A stretch of DNA of 64,000 bases from Hirudo medicinalis (Eukaryota; Annelida; Clitellata; Hirudinida; Hirudinidae), in the NCBI GenBank assembly GCA_011800805.1, contig MPNW01000051.1:64269-128268 (forward strand), written 5' to 3'. The first letter of the stretch is position 1, and each line of letters opens with the position of its first letter. Under the pieces are notes generated by a model. The model was given only the letters and a program-made list of their open reading frames with translations, ran no database searches and had not been told where the DNA came from. The position numbers and the translations under genes are program-made. This document shows, piece after piece, positions 1-20,994 of this stretch.

Positions 1-460
1 CTGCGCGAGTGTGAATGACGCAGATCTTACAAAATCTGAAAGCGCTTTAGATTGTTAACTAAGAATGATGTAATTGTTACTATGGTAACCGAGTTTGTGT
101 TTTGCGGGCGAAATCTAGAATTTGGCAAAATGAATTCTAGTAATTTTGTCGTTCCTTAATTAATTTAAATTTCATGATTAACAAAGTAAATTAAACCGGA
201 AATAAATTAAAAATCATATGACAATTTTAATTAATATTAATAAAATTATTTAATTAGATATTTTAATTAAAAATTAAAAAATTTATTAATTAAAAATTTA
301 TTAAATTAAAAATTATATTGCAATTTAATTAATAATAATAATATTATTATTCATATTTAGAATCTTTTGATCCAATCTGGGATTACGAAACTTCTGCAAT
401 CAACCACCAATCAGCCAGCTAAGAAATAAATATTACAAGCAGCTTCTCAAGATCTCAGCA
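1..460. other. 5' flank of SF3B1, AT-rich
   Basis: No coding sequence recognised. Positions about 160-350 are very AT-rich with many TTAATTAA-like runs. The last 100 bases before the ATG are more balanced and are the likely promoter-proximal or 5' UTR part of the SF3B1 gene. No clear TATA box was identified. Confidence 0.4.
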
Positions 461-3400
461 ATGACTGTCAAAACCGCAAAGCACCAAGGAGCTATCAGCT
501 ACGAAGCCTTCGATGTCGATGACATTGTTGAAGATGAACAAAATGTCGAAGAAACACCAAGAATCCAGAGTGACTATGATCCTCTGGCAGAGAACCGCGT
601 CAGACGGATTGCAGACAGTGAGAACGAGTATCAAAGCAGGAGGAGGAAACTGGTAATTTCACCCTGTAGGTACGACCCTTTTGCGGAGGGAGGGGTCACT
701 CCTGCTGCGTCGTCCGAACGACGAACCTTTGCTCGTGTTATGATGGAAAATGAGCAGAACATGCAGAAGAAAGCCCTTACAGAACAATTAAAAACAAAAC
801 TCAAAGATGGTACATTGAAGGCTAATTCAAACGCAATCGCTCCTACTCAACCGACCAAGAAACGCCGCTGGGATCAAACTCCTAGCAGTTCGCCACAGGC
901 AAAGAAATGTCACTTTGATGAAGCCGCCACACCTTCTGTGGCCAGATGGAATGAAACTCCAGTCGTGTCTAAAGGCGAGGAAACTCCAGCTACCCAGAAC
1001 ATGTGGGAAGCCACCCCGGCTCACGCCACACCTGGAGCTGAAACGCCTGGTCGTATTTCTCAAGCTACTCCAAGTGCACGTAGAAACAGGTGGGACGAGA
1101 CGCCTAGAGCTGGAGAGACACCAAGTCAGGTCGAGGGATGTCCAGAGGTGCGAAACCCAAGCAAAATTGAGCCGGGTGCCAGTGTAAGGAAGTCCAGATG
1201 GGACGAGACGCCTGCCAGTGCCACTCCATGCATTTCCGGAGGCGTGAACACTCCTGGATTTCTGACCCCAATGAGTTCGAGTACTGGAGCCACTCCCGTT
1301 GCATTTACGCCATCTGCAGCTACTCCGATGGGAGTAAAGGCCATGGCCATGGCGACGCCTGGTCCCGCTTTCGCTGGTCTCATGACTCCGGAGCAGAAGC
1401 AGGCTTGGACCATCCAGAGGGAAGTAGATGAAAGAAACAGACCATTGACTGACGAAGAAATCGATGCTTTGTTACCACCGGGCTTTAAGATTCTTTCACC
1501 CCCCAGTACGTACGTTTCAATCACACCCTCGAGGAAACTCTTAGCAACGCCTACTCCGGCATCGGCTTCACAGATGGGGTTCATGATGCAAACACCGAAT
1601 GTCAAGAGCCACGTTGTAGATCTGCAACCGCCAGATGCCACTTTGCCGCTCATTAAGCCAGACGACATGCAGTACTTCGACCAGTTGCTGGTTGATGTCA
1701 ATGAAGAGAGTCTTTCAATAGAGGAGCAGAAAAAAAGGATAATAATGAAATTGCTGCTGAAGCTTAAGAACGGCACCCCTCCGATGAGGAAAGCTGCCCT
1801 TCGTCAAATAACCAATAAAGCCCAAGAGTTCGGAGCTAAATCTCTTTTTGACCAAATTCTTCCCCTGTTCATGAATCCACAATTGGAAGATCAAGAACGA
1901 CACTTGCTCGTTAAGGTCTTGGGGAGAATTTTGTATAAGTTGGATGATCTGGTTCGACCCTACGTCCATAACATACTGGTTGTCGCTGAGCCTCTTCTTA
2001 TAGACAAGGATTACTACACGAGAATCGAGGGCAGGGAAATCATATCCAATCTGGCCAAGGCTGTAGGTTCGGCATGGATGTTCGCCACCATGAGGCCAGA
2101 CATCAGCCACATGGACGAATATATCAGAAATTCCACTGCACGCACTTTTGCCATTGTTGCTTCCACATTTGGTGTTTCCTCAGTTATTGGTTTCATAAAG
2201 GCTGTGTGCACATGCAAAAAGAGTTGGCAGGCAAAGCATACTGGAATAAAGACGATTCAACAGATAGCAATCCTCATCGGCTGTTCCGTTTTGCCCCATA
2301 TCGGTGATTTGATAGAAATCATCAAAAATGGATTGTCTGACGAAAATCAAAAAATAAGAACAATAACCGCCCTTGCAATTGCTGCCCTTGCAGAAGCCGC
2401 CACACCTTATGGAATTGAGTCATTTGAAGACGTCTTGAAGCCTTTATGGGAAGGAATCAGGAAACACAGAGGCAAGGGATTGTCTTCTTTTCTCAAGGCG
2501 ATTGGATGTATTATTCCTCTCATGGACGCTGAATTATCTTGTTACTATGTCAAGGAAGTCATGCTAATTCTCGTTAGAGAGTTTCAATCTCCTGACGAAG
2601 AGATGAAGATGATAGTTCTAAAGGCTGTGAAACAATGTTGCGCTGCGGAGGGTGTGGAGAAAACTTACATTAAAGAGAACGTCTTGCCTCCTTATTTCAG
2701 GTGTTTCTGGAATCAGAGAATAGCCATGGACAGATTAAACTACATGCAGGCGGTCGATACCACTGTCGAAATTGCCAACAAAGTCGGAGCGTCGGAGATC
2801 GTTAGAAGAATTGTCAACGACTTGAAGGATGATTCGGAACCGTACAGGAAAATGGCTATGGAGACCATTGAGAAAGTCATGACCAACGTTGGTTCCGCTG
2901 ACATTGATCCAAAACTCGAAGAGTTGCTCATTGACGGCTTAATCCACGCATTCCAAGAACAGACAAGCGATGATCGGACAATAATCAACGGAATTGCTGG
3001 CGTGGTGAATGCTCTTGGAACCAGAACAAAACCATACATTGCTCAGATTGTAGCAATAATTAAGTGGAGATGCAATTCTAAAGTGGCCAAATCGAGGGAG
3101 CAAGCAGCCGACCTCGCGGCTCGCATTGCCCCCGTGGTGATGCGTTGTGGGGAAGAATCGACTCTTATCTTTTTGGGGCACATTCTTTTCGAATATCTCG
3201 GCGAAGAATACCCCGAAGTGCTTGGCAGCATTCTCGGAGCCTTAAAGAGCATCGTCAGTGTCGTTGGTATGTCAAAGATGAGTCCACCAATCAAAGATCT
3301 CTTACCTAGACTGACCCCTATTCTCAAAAATAGGCACGAAAAGGTGCAGGAAAATTGTATCGACCTGGTTGGTCGAATAGCAGATAGGGGAGCTGAGTAT

Positions 3401-4174
3401 GTTGCAGCCAGAGAGTGGATGAGGATTTGCTTCGAGCTTCTCGAACTACTCAAGGCTAACAAGAAAGCCATCAGGAGAGCTGCGGTCAATACCTTCGGGT
3501 ACATCGCCAAAGCCATCGGACCTCATGACGTATTGGCCACCTTGTTGAACAATCTCAAGGTTCAAGAAAGACAGAATCGAGTGTGCACAACAGTAGCCAT
3601 AGCAATTGTCGCTGAAACGTGTGCTCCATTCACAGTTCTTCCGGCGCTGATGAACGAATACAGAGTTCCAGAGATGAATGTGCAGAATGGAGTTCTTAAG
3701 TCTCTCTCCTTCCTCTTTGAATACATCGGTGAAATGAGCAAGGATTATGTGTATGCGATTACCCCACTACTAGAGGACGCCCTCATGGACAGAGATCTCG
3801 TGCACAGGCAAACCGCAATGTCGGCCGTGGGTCACTTGGCAATTGGAGTTCAAGGACTCGGTTGTGACGATGCTCTCACCCACCTGATGAACTTCGTCTG
3901 GCCTAATATTTTCGAGACTTCGGCTCACGTCCGCCTTGCATTTATGAGTGCAGTTGAGGGGATGAGGATTGCCTTGGGACCAACCAAAATATTACAGCAC
4001 CTTGTCCAAGGTCTCTACCACCCTGCCAGGAAGGTCAGGGAAACCTACTGGAGGTTGTACAACTCTCTCTACGTCGGATCACAGGACGCACTCATACCGG
4101 CCTACCCAAGGATACCCGACGACGCTGAAAACGGATACATTAGACACGAGCTGGATTACTTGATCTGTTCATAA
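461..4174 (+). CDS. SF3B1: Splicing factor 3B subunit 1 (SF3B1/SF3b155), intronless
   Basis: Core subunit of SF3b in the U2 snRNP. It clamps the branch-point helix and binds U2AF through tryptophan ligand motifs. The 1237-residue ORF is uninterrupted; human SF3B1 is about 1304. The first 80 residues are short and diverged. Residues about 130-260 hold five tryptophan ULM-type motifs (RWDQTP, RWNETP, MWEATP and RWDETP twice), fewer than in human. From about residue 340 to the end come the HEAT repeats, very conserved, with long stretches matching human such as [20 protein letters not shown]. Residues matching the cancer hotspots (R625, H662, K666, K700 in human numbering) are all kept. The C-terminus reads HELDYLICS, two or three residues longer than usual. 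A polyadenylation signal follows at 4251. The absence of introns is odd, because every neighbouring homologue except the HECT gene is intron-rich. It may be a retrocopy that replaced or supplements the parental gene. ORF integrity argues that it is functional. Confidence 0.96.
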   Translation: MTVKTAKHQGAISYEAFDVDDIVEDEQNVEETPRIQSDYDPLAENRVRRIADSENEYQSRRRKLVISPCRYDPFAEGGVTPAASSERRTFARVMMENEQNMQKKALTEQLKTKLKDGTLKANSNAIAPTQPTKKRRWDQTPSSSPQAKKCHFDEAATPSVARWNETPVVSKGEETPATQNMWEATPAHATPGAETPGRISQATPSARRNRWDETPRAGETPSQVEGCPEVRNPSKIEPGASVRKSRWDETPASATPCISGGVNTPGFLTPMSSSTGATPVAFTPSAATPMGVKAMAMATPGPAFAGLMTPEQKQAWTIQREVDERNRPLTDEEIDALLPPGFKILSPPSTYVSITPSRKLLATPTPASASQMGFMMQTPNVKSHVVDLQPPDATLPLIKPDDMQYFDQLLVDVNEESLSIEEQKKRIIMKLLLKLKNGTPPMRKAALRQITNKAQEFGAKSLFDQILPLFMNPQLEDQERHLLVKVLGRILYKLDDLVRPYVHNILVVAEPLLIDKDYYTRIEGREIISNLAKAVGSAWMFATMRPDISHMDEYIRNSTARTFAIVASTFGVSSVIGFIKAVCTCKKSWQAKHTGIKTIQQIAILIGCSVLPHIGDLIEIIKNGLSDENQKIRTITALAIAALAEAATPYGIESFEDVLKPLWEGIRKHRGKGLSSFLKAIGCIIPLMDAELSCYYVKEVMLILVREFQSPDEEMKMIVLKAVKQCCAAEGVEKTYIKENVLPPYFRCFWNQRIAMDRLNYMQAVDTTVEIANKVGASEIVRRIVNDLKDDSEPYRKMAMETIEKVMTNVGSADIDPKLEELLIDGLIHAFQEQTSDDRTIINGIAGVVNALGTRTKPYIAQIVAIIKWRCNSKVAKSREQAADLAARIAPVVMRCGEESTLIFLGHILFEYLGEEYPEVLGSILGALKSIVSVVGMSKMSPPIKDLLPRLTPILKNRHEKVQENCIDLVGRIADRGAEYVAAREWMRICFELLELLKANKKAIRRAAVNTFGYIAKAIGPHDVLATLLNNLKVQERQNRVCTTVAIAIVAETCAPFTVLPALMNEYRVPEMNVQNGVLKSLSFLFEYIGEMSKDYVYAITPLLEDALMDRDLVHRQTAMSAVGHLAIGVQGLGCDDALTHLMNFVWPNIFETSAHVRLAFMSAVEGMRIALGPTKILQHLVQGLYHPARKVRETYWRLYNSLYVGSQDALIPAYPRIPDDAENGYIRHELDYLICS

Positions 4175-4250
4175 TCACTTTATTTGGATTCATTCAAACA
4201 TTTAGAACCTGCTATTGTTTTTTGTATACATTATTAGCCATTGTAACTTG

Positions 4251-4256
4251 AATAAA
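4251..4256 (+). other. Polyadenylation signal of SF3B1
   Basis: AATAAA 77 bases after the SF3B1 stop codon, in the expected orientation. No genomic poly(A) tract follows, so there is no direct trace of retroposition at the 3' end. Confidence 0.7.
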
Positions 4257-4269
4257 AGTCATTTTTAAC

Positions 4270-4921
4270 GCAATTGTTGTTAATTCTCTTATCTCATAAT
4301 TGGTCATGATTGATGACGTCGACGATAATAATAATAATAATAATAATAATAACAGAGTAAATAATCAGTAGCTCTAATGTCATTGAAATAATAAATGATG
4401 AGAGGTTATGGCATTAGGTATGTTGAGATCATTTCAGAGCCCTCAGGTCACACTTTATTGGGAAAACACCCTTTGACCTGATTGTTTGGACAGGAGACCT
4501 CTTGCACTGCCCTCTATCAAGACCTGGGATGAATAGTAATGAAATTAATAGGTTAAAATATTTTTTCATAAAATACATAATAATGTTTACAGCCAGGGCA
4601 GCCGACAGAAATTTCAGGCCCTAGCCATGGGCCCCATGATATAACAATTTGGTAATGGAAAAGCAAAGAAAAGGTTTTAAAACCAGGGGCTACAAAAAAT
4701 TGAAGGGACCTGGGCACTTGCTCACCCTGTCCCCTCATGGCAGCCCCGTTTATAGCCTAATAAGAATAATTTGATAATAAGCCCTGCACAGCTAAAGTCA
4801 TTGGGAGATAAATCATGAGAAGATTATATGTGAAATAAAAAGAATTAATCATCACTATAATCTCCATTATTCCTCATCAAACACATTTCAATGACAAGTT
4901 TATGATGCAAATAAACATTTC
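4270..4921. other. Intergenic region with a degenerate repeat
   Basis: Holds an (ATA)n run at about 4326-4352. Positions about 4580-4760 are GC-richer and look like a fragment of a dispersed transposable element, with no readable protein. No gene seen. Confidence 0.3.
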
Positions 4922-5874
4922 TCAGTTTTTAAAACGTTCCTGACAAGCATTCAATTCCACAATCTTGACCTTGTTGGAGTCATTTGAAATGCATCTCAGT
5001 CTAAGCAAGACCCTGAGGCCTTCCATCTCTCTGACCTCCATTTCGGCCGTGATCTCTTCGTTGACGAAAACTGGAATTCGCTTTGGACGTCATTTGGGAA
5101 TTTAATTAATAATAACAAAATTGAATAAATCACTTGAAATCATCAGCTAATTGCATTAAATTGGTAATCCTGACATGCTTTTAATATAAACATCATAATA
5201 TTATGTAACATAATAATAACAGAAATATGTAATTATGTAATAAATGATAAATACAACCAAACAAAGTGTCACACAACCATCCAGCCATCAATTCATACAA
5301 CCTGCCAATTAGTTCATCCATCACCTGGTTTGAGATATGCACATTCCATGCTCAACAGCAGTGATCCTGAGCCCAAATGCTGTGCCATGAGACCAGAAAA
5401 TAGGCTGACGTTGTAAGAATTGTTGTTGGTAAAGAAAACAGTCAACAAATAGCAATCAACAATTGATATAAAAATTCTTTTCACAATAACTTTTATTTTA
5501 AAATAATTATAAATTTATAAGTTATTAATCCTTCAAGAAACTATGCATGCGATACCATATTTGAATAACCTGTTAGCCAGCATTCCATGAACAATTGGCT
5601 TATTGAATTTGGTCTTGGAAGCAAAGGTTTCATCCAAATGGATAGGATTGTGGTCTCCGCTGAGATGGGCGAAGCTTTTTACATCTTCAGGAGTGAAGCG
5701 GCGCGTTAGAGAAAACTTAGAACCGACATGCAAACCTGCTGGTTTTTCGTCGACAGTTTTTTGGCTAAAAAATTTTATGTTTACGTTTGAAAGATGGGCT
5801 GGAATTAAATATCCCCGAGTGATAAAACTTCCGTAAAAGAGATTAAAGCTCGATCCCAGCTTCATGACCACCAA
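4922..5874 (-). CDS. HTD2: MaoC-like hydroxyacyl-thioester dehydratase type 2 (HTD2-like), 3 exons
   Basis: Hot-dog fold enzyme of mitochondrial type II fatty acid synthesis; it dehydrates 3-hydroxyacyl-ACP. Proposed exons (transcript order): 5874-5570, 5404-5325, 5070-4922, total 177 aa; human HTD2 is about 168. Exon 1 carries a basic N-terminus compatible with mitochondrial import, RFTPEDVKSFAHLSGDHNPIH with the catalytic Asp/His motif (D and H of SGDHNPIH), and HGMLAN. Exon 2 continues LFSGLMAQHLGSGSLLL. Exon 3 gives PVFVNEEITAEMEV and ends with a stop. Junctions AACAG/GTTATT, CGTCAG/C, CCAG/GTGATG and TTCCAG/T join in phase. Without splicing, exon 1 would read through to an early stop after 113 codons, so the protein could be mistaken for a truncated copy. 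Start choice: first ATG of the frame; Met4 is also possible. Confidence 0.85.
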
Positions 5875-6102
5875 GCAAATTTCCCTTTATCGATGTTTAA
5901 AAGTTAATGTTAACTTCTTTTATTAATGCTAACATTTAAATATGTGTAACTTTAAAAATCCGGTAAATTGTACCGCATTGCAAAAAACACTAATATCAAT
6001 ACATTATCAATTAATTATCCAGTTAAGCAAGCATTTAGTAAGGTTTTTCTACTATACTTTCAATAAATCGTGACAACAAGAATTAGTTTAAACAACTTCC
6101 AT

Positions 6103-6402
6103 TTAAAGCAAGTAAAACATTTCGTATCTGACATATCTCTCCTCTTCTTGTCTCGGTGCTTCTAAAATTATCTGTGGTGTTACAACGCTAAGGACATTGC
6201 GACCGGCATCCGCACCATTTTCTTCATCGATAGATGCAACCTCATTAGATCTGGAAACGGAATGCGCCACAGTTTCATCGTAATGGCACCTCTTTGCCCC
6301 CGGTAAAATGCCAGCAGAGGGTCGCTTATTTGGCCGCTCAATATCAATTGTTTCTGTAGTGGCTTGCGACGAGACCCCCTTAGATCTAAAGTTGCTTGAC
6401 AT
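6103..6402 (-). CDS. Small ORF resembling part of the SF3B1 N-terminal region
   Basis: A 99-codon ORF of no known family. Its middle reads AKRCHYDETVAHSVSRSNE, which lines up with [19 protein letters not shown] of the SF3B1 gene at 461-4174 (identities at A, K, C, H, D, E, A, S, V, R, N, E). The preceding residues NKRPSAG also resemble the [12 protein letters not shown] region. The tryptophans of the ULM motifs are missing here. It may be a diverged duplicate of the SF3B1 low-complexity region, a remnant, or one exon of a larger gene. Whether it is translated is unknown. Confidence 0.4.
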   Translation of the reverse strand: MSSNFRSKGVSSQATTETIDIERPNKRPSAGILPGAKRCHYDETVAHSVSRSNEVASIDEENGADAGRNVLSVVTPQIILEAPRQEEERYVRYEMFYLL

Positions 6403-7195
6403 TTCTGGAATTTGTTAGGTGAGCAAGATTAATCTAGTGCTGTAGTAAGCGAATGTTGCTTAGGAGAGTTATTTATCTAGCCCGTGATAATTTTAATAGT
6501 TAAGTGGCTGCTGTTGCTTCCCCTCAGACTTAGACTGCACAGAAGATTCTAAATATTACTTAATAATTCAACAAAGTTAATTGAATTAAATTATAATTAC
6601 TATTTTGAATAAAATATGTAGCCATCTTGACAATCGAACGATTAACAAAAATACGATAACCTACACATACAGCGCTAGAGATTGTTGGCCAATCGACGGG
6701 CAGAAGCCAACTCACAGAGAGCGACCATTGGCAACTCCATCACCGACTTTACTCCCTGACCCTGGAAATCCATGTAGAACTGACAAGTCGCCGCCTGCGG
6801 AGTTGGCTCTCGCCAGCCACTTTAACCACCGCCGCTCAAAATCTAATTTGAGTGCCTCCAAACGCGCCTCGAAATTAGGTTTAAACTAATTTCTTAAATT
6901 TAAATTCGAATAACCCAATCAATCTCGTGATGCAAATACGACAACACCCCACTCAGGCCACTGAACTTCAGAAAAGGACCGATTTCGATAACCTATGAAT
7001 TTCACGGAACGTGTTTTAAAGAGAAATCAAGAAACAACTACAACGACAAAATGTAACACAAATTTCAAAGCAGAACAGAAACTGTTACTGGATATCAGAG
7101 GATAAGAACTTGGCTGATGACCAAAATGGGACGACTGGAGACGGGGATGAACGATCCTGATTGTCCACTCGATTGAATGCTCCCCCAATCAACAA
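6403..7195. other. Intergenic region between the small ORF and the SMC3 3' end
   Basis: A 94-codon open frame on the + strand begins at 6605 but resembles nothing I know and has no supporting signals. The part just below 7196 is the likely SMC3 3' UTR. No repeats of note. Confidence 0.3.
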
Positions 7196-16839
<9,644 letters not shown>

Positions 16840-17179
16840 ATTTAATCCGGTCGACGTTAACAAAATTAATGTTTTTTCGACATCGAAGCGAAATCGATGC
16901 TCAAAATATGTTTGGCGCGATGGCGGCGAATCAATTTATAATAATATAATATTTGTTATGATTGCAAATTTTTTAAATTAAAATTTGTTAGTAACCATAG
17001 CCATTTTTTGTACATTTTGAAAATTGAATTTGGATTATAATGATTTCTGAATTAAATTAAATGTAATCTAATGAATCCCTAATGATAATCAATTTTTACC
17101 GAGATTAGCAGAAGTCGCTAATAATCCTTTAAATAAAATTTCAAAAAGTATTGTAATAAATGTAAAATTCAAGATTTAA

Positions 17180-17185
17180 TTTATT
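17180..17185 (-). other. Polyadenylation signal for the HECT gene
   Basis: AATAAA on the minus strand about 100 bases after the HECT ORF stop. Confidence 0.55.
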
Positions 17186-17283
17186 TTGCGAAACAAACTT
17201 AAAATCTACTTTACGTAATAGCATCTGCACCATTCATCCTTTTATGCAAATAATTTGAAATCACTCACTAACAAATATCATCC

Positions 17284-20145
17284 TCAAACATATCCGAAGG
17301 AACTTGATCCCTCTCTAATCGCAAAGAGAAGCCTTTCTTCCAAAGTTTCTTTACAGCTATAACGATTTATGACCAAAACGTTGAAACAAGTTGAAGATGA
17401 AGGTAAATATTTGTCAGGGTCTCCATCAGATTCCCTGACTTTGATTGTAAGTCTTGGTGTCAAAGATCTCAGACCTCCACAAGGTAATCGTGGACTGCTT
17501 GTAACGAAAAGCAGGAATTTTCCCTGATCACTGGCAGATAGTGACGAGAGAACTTCAAACAAGTATTGAACAACCGGAGTTTCTTCAGAAATTCCATCAC
17601 TCAAATCGCAATTACCTCTGAGGTATTCGACGGTCCATTCTTCTTTCTGAACGCCACAAAACAATTGATCTAGTTCGTCGTAGAAAAATAGTTGTAAAAA
17701 TCGTACTGGAACGAAATGGTTAAAGCCCTGACGAAGTCGCTTGAAGTTGTCCTCAGGACCTTTGTGCAATAGCCACCAGACCAATAATTGCAAATATTCT
17801 TCCACATTATGGGCACTCAAAAGAATATTAGCGCCACCTTTTTTCATTTCTATGGATGGAAATCCAGGGAGAGTAAAGTTGATACACAGATCTTCAAAAG
17901 AACATCCATCATATTTCAACTTTGATATGGCATCCCTACGCTGCTCGGGAGTTAGAGATTCGTCTTTGGTAATATTCCATTTCTCTATCATAGGTTCGAC
18001 TAAACCTATCACGAATTTAAATGTGGAGGGCATAACAAATTTTAAATCTTCAAGTGAAAGGTATTGCACTCCTGTAATAACACCCATCAAGCTCTTGTAG
18101 AATGCCTTGCTGAAATTGATATCTAGCGTGTCATTAATGGAGAGTGATTTAGCCATAACCATTCCTAGAGCTTCCATCAAACGTTCCGATTGTATCGAAG
18201 AGAAGGGCTTAGGAAACAAACCCTCTTGTGAATGTACGTACAGTACTCCGTTGGAGCTCTTAACCGGATCGCCCATCCACAGATCCAAATCGTATCTCTG
18301 ACAGTCTCTTGAGAACTCTGTGTAAAATTCTTTCACAGGACCATGACCGGTTGCGAGTTCTCCTTCAAACTGTATCCTCCAAGCATAGCCTTTATTTGTG
18401 CGGAACAAATTCCGGTTGTCGGAAACAAAATTTGCCAAATTTTCTCTAGGGACATCGATTATGTGATTCATATCCTGGCGAGCATAATTGGTTGCCTCAC
18501 TTAGCAAGTTCTTATGAAACAATTGCTTACGAACATCAAACTGTAGCAAAAAGGGATACTGTTCTGCTATTTTTGAGACTGGCCACAGTACCTTTCGACC
18601 TTGTTGTAGTTCTTCATTGATCATGTTGAATAAGACATTTTCAAAATTCTTGCTGACAAAATGCTTTCTGTCGATAAGCTTTTCTGTCGTGTGGATGTGA
18701 AATAGTGTTCCCCAATTCTCATTTACCTCATGGTATATCGATAGCAATCTTAGAACTTGAACTAGCGGGTTCCCTCGTAGCATGTCGGGCGAATGTGATA
18801 AACCAAGAACTCTAATGAGGGATGGTGTTAAGCCCAACCCCAAATTGATATCTTCGGGAGATTTCGGTGACCACAATCGACTTTCTTTGTCGTCCATGTC
18901 TGGGAAGTAGTTGAGAAAGCCCTGATCTATTAGGATCGAATCGAGTAATGTCGCGGCAGACACGACACAGGTTTTGAAACTCTCTCTTCCGTTTGTTTGA
19001 TCTAATTTCATAAGGAGATAATCCGGCTCTTTGAAGGTCATTTGGGATGGCAAGTTCAGGGTTGATTTCATTAAACTTATTAGCCTGGAACATCTCAAGC
19101 CAACCGTCGACAAAGGGTCTGTTCCATTTCCATAGTCTGGAAGGAGAAATTCAATAGTCTTGGCTAGATCATTCAATTCGATTTCGAAAACATCCTGATT
19201 TATGATTAGTTCCGAGAAATCTATACTTAGCCAAAACATTATCATGCTTTCACACATATCTTTGATCCATCGACGACCATCGCTATTCATCAACAAAACC
19301 ATGTTTGGACAGAGAGGTAGGAATTGGTGAAGTCTTTCATTTTCGAAGGCTTGTAAATGTTTGTCCAACAATGCATGCGTTATAGCCAAAGCAACAATGT
19401 TGTTGTCTGCACTCAACGAGAGTGCCAAAGATTTGACGAAAGCAAATAGGTCCTCAATCACAACAAAATCCGACAATATGTTGAAATGGTTTGCCCAGTA
19501 GATACTTTTCAACAGCAGAACTAGTTGTACAAGAGAAGGCTGAGAGTTGGTGCACAAGTCATACATCAACGGGAACAACTTCCCAAGTGTGGCGACAATA
19601 ACGTTACTCCTGTGATCAATTTCTATAAGATGACACCGACCAACGAACAAAACTCCCGCGCTAAGATTATTCAAATCTCTGAAGCACAGCGTCTTGGGCA
19701 ATGCCGGTAGGAATTCAGAAAGCACATGCGATGTGGTAATCTTACTTCCTTCGAGGATGATCATTCCACTTTCGTTTTCATTTTCCATTACCTCGACTAG
19801 AGCTTCTAAAATTCCAATTTCTTCCAAATGTTTCATTATCCTGTGATGAGAATAGCTGCAGGAGAAGCTCGCAAAATTATACGCGATCGACAATATCTCA
19901 GGGGTTTCAAGCATCCTTTCGTAGACCAACATGCCGACGAACAATTCAAAGAAGTTAGCTGTCAACATAGCGTTCGGAAATTCATTGTGTGGGAACACTT
20001 TGTGCAAGTCCTGAAACATGAAAGCCATGTTGTGTTTGTTGGTGTCATCCAAGAGACATTTTACATATTCTGGCTTTGCATCTTTCAGATCGAGGAGAAA
20101 ATTTATCAGCTTTGCTAAAAAGTCCTTATTGCATTTCGTAGTCAT
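17284..20145 (-). CDS. TRIP12-like HECT-domain E3 ubiquitin ligase, intronless
   Basis: Transfers ubiquitin from an E2 through a catalytic cysteine to substrates; TRIP12 acts mainly in the nucleus. One uninterrupted 953-codon ORF. The C-terminal 350 or so residues are a full HECT domain close to TRIP12: LPGFPSIEMKKGG, FYDELDQLFCG, FLLFVTSSPRLPCGG. The catalytic cysteine is Cys920 in LPSSSTCFN, 33 residues from the end as in TRIP12. The N-terminal 550 residues are helical and diverged; they correspond only to the part of TRIP12 just before HECT, and the ARM and WWE regions of the roughly 2000-residue family members are missing. Short length plus absence of introns suggest a 5'-truncated retrocopy that gained its own expression. 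The C-terminus SFGYV differs from the SFHLS of TRIP12. It ends 444 bases upstream of the SMC3 start, same strand. Assignment to TRIP12 rather than another large HECT is fairly firm. Confidence 0.9.
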   Translation of the reverse strand: MTTKCNKDFLAKLINFLLDLKDAKPEYVKCLLDDTNKHNMAFMFQDLHKVFPHNEFPNAMLTANFFELFVGMLVYERMLETPEILSIAYNFASFSCSYSHHRIMKHLEEIGILEALVEVMENENESGMIILEGSKITTSHVLSEFLPALPKTLCFRDLNNLSAGVLFVGRCHLIEIDHRSNVIVATLGKLFPLMYDLCTNSQPSLVQLVLLLKSIYWANHFNILSDFVVIEDLFAFVKSLALSLSADNNIVALAITHALLDKHLQAFENERLHQFLPLCPNMVLLMNSDGRRWIKDMCESMIMFWLSIDFSELIINQDVFEIELNDLAKTIEFLLPDYGNGTDPLSTVGLRCSRLISLMKSTLNLPSQMTFKEPDYLLMKLDQTNGRESFKTCVVSAATLLDSILIDQGFLNYFPDMDDKESRLWSPKSPEDINLGLGLTPSLIRVLGLSHSPDMLRGNPLVQVLRLLSIYHEVNENWGTLFHIHTTEKLIDRKHFVSKNFENVLFNMINEELQQGRKVLWPVSKIAEQYPFLLQFDVRKQLFHKNLLSEATNYARQDMNHIIDVPRENLANFVSDNRNLFRTNKGYAWRIQFEGELATGHGPVKEFYTEFSRDCQRYDLDLWMGDPVKSSNGVLYVHSQEGLFPKPFSSIQSERLMEALGMVMAKSLSINDTLDINFSKAFYKSLMGVITGVQYLSLEDLKFVMPSTFKFVIGLVEPMIEKWNITKDESLTPEQRRDAISKLKYDGCSFEDLCINFTLPGFPSIEMKKGGANILLSAHNVEEYLQLLVWWLLHKGPEDNFKRLRQGFNHFVPVRFLQLFFYDELDQLFCGVQKEEWTVEYLRGNCDLSDGISEETPVVQYLFEVLSSLSASDQGKFLLFVTSSPRLPCGGLRSLTPRLTIKVRESDGDPDKYLPSSSTCFNVLVINRYSCKETLEERLLFAIREGSSSFGYV

Positions 20146-20990
20146 CTTCTGTTAAAATGGTGTCTTTTACCTGGCAAACTTTTATTTGCTTATTATTTTT
20201 CTTCTGTTATGCTGCGTTAGCGAATCAGTGGTTTGGCACAATAACTTTTTTTTCTATGACTATCTTAAGTTTATTTTTTTGCATTCTTATGTCAATATGT
20301 TCCGGTAACAGTAAAAGATTCTAAATATATTTTTTCTAAAAAAAATGTTAAATTAATTAATTTAGTTTTTAAAATCAATTTTTAATTTGATTAATTAATT
20401 ACTTTTTTTTAAATAGAATTACATGCTTATATTTTTAATTATTATTAAAAAAAAAGTACAAATATTTATTAAAATGCATAAATAATATTTTGTCATCGGA
20501 TAGAATTCTTTTATTAACTTTGCAAATCTTTTCAACAAATGTAATTATTCATAATATATCGAACATAGGTCATAGGTCAGTATGCAGGACTAGTTAAGAC
20601 ATTTCCGGATTTATGCATGGTCGTGATGTGCCACTGCACAGGGGCCTCCACCAACCAAAGAAACTTTTTTTTGCTTGTCAGGGGTGGGGCAACAGGACTG
20701 GTGGCACAGAGGCTCATAGGCCTCCGCTACCACACTTCACCGGAGCTTCCAGTTGGGTAAATCCGGCGCTATATGAAGATATGCAATATACTGCGGAGGA
20801 CTAAGATGCAACAGAAAAATCTGACTCTTTTCACCCTATTCATTTTGAGGGCAAATTAATTTAAAAAATTTTTCTTTTTCATTTTTATTTATTTCTTAGT
20901 TAGGTACTTTTTCATTTTATATTTCTGCAGTCAAAATTGTCTTCGCTCTGTAACTAAGTAACTAGTGTGCGATTTATCAGTTTTGCTAAA
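20146..20990. other. Intergenic region upstream of the HECT gene
   Basis: AT-rich sequence at 20230-20560. A GC-richer block at 20600-20790 looks like a dispersed repeat (GGAGCTTCCAGTTGGGTAA recalls 58820-58850). No protein readable. Confidence 0.35.
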
Positions 20991-20994
20991 AGTT

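Noticed and set aside
1126..1776. 216-codon antisense ORF opposite SF3B1
   Set aside because: Shadow of the strongly biased SF3B1 reading frame; no homology.
5533..5569. HTD2 as a truncated 113-residue protein
   Set aside because: A good donor lies at 5570/5569 and in-phase exons downstream complete the domain.
6605..6889. 94-codon + strand ORF as a gene
   Set aside because: No homology, signal or codon support.
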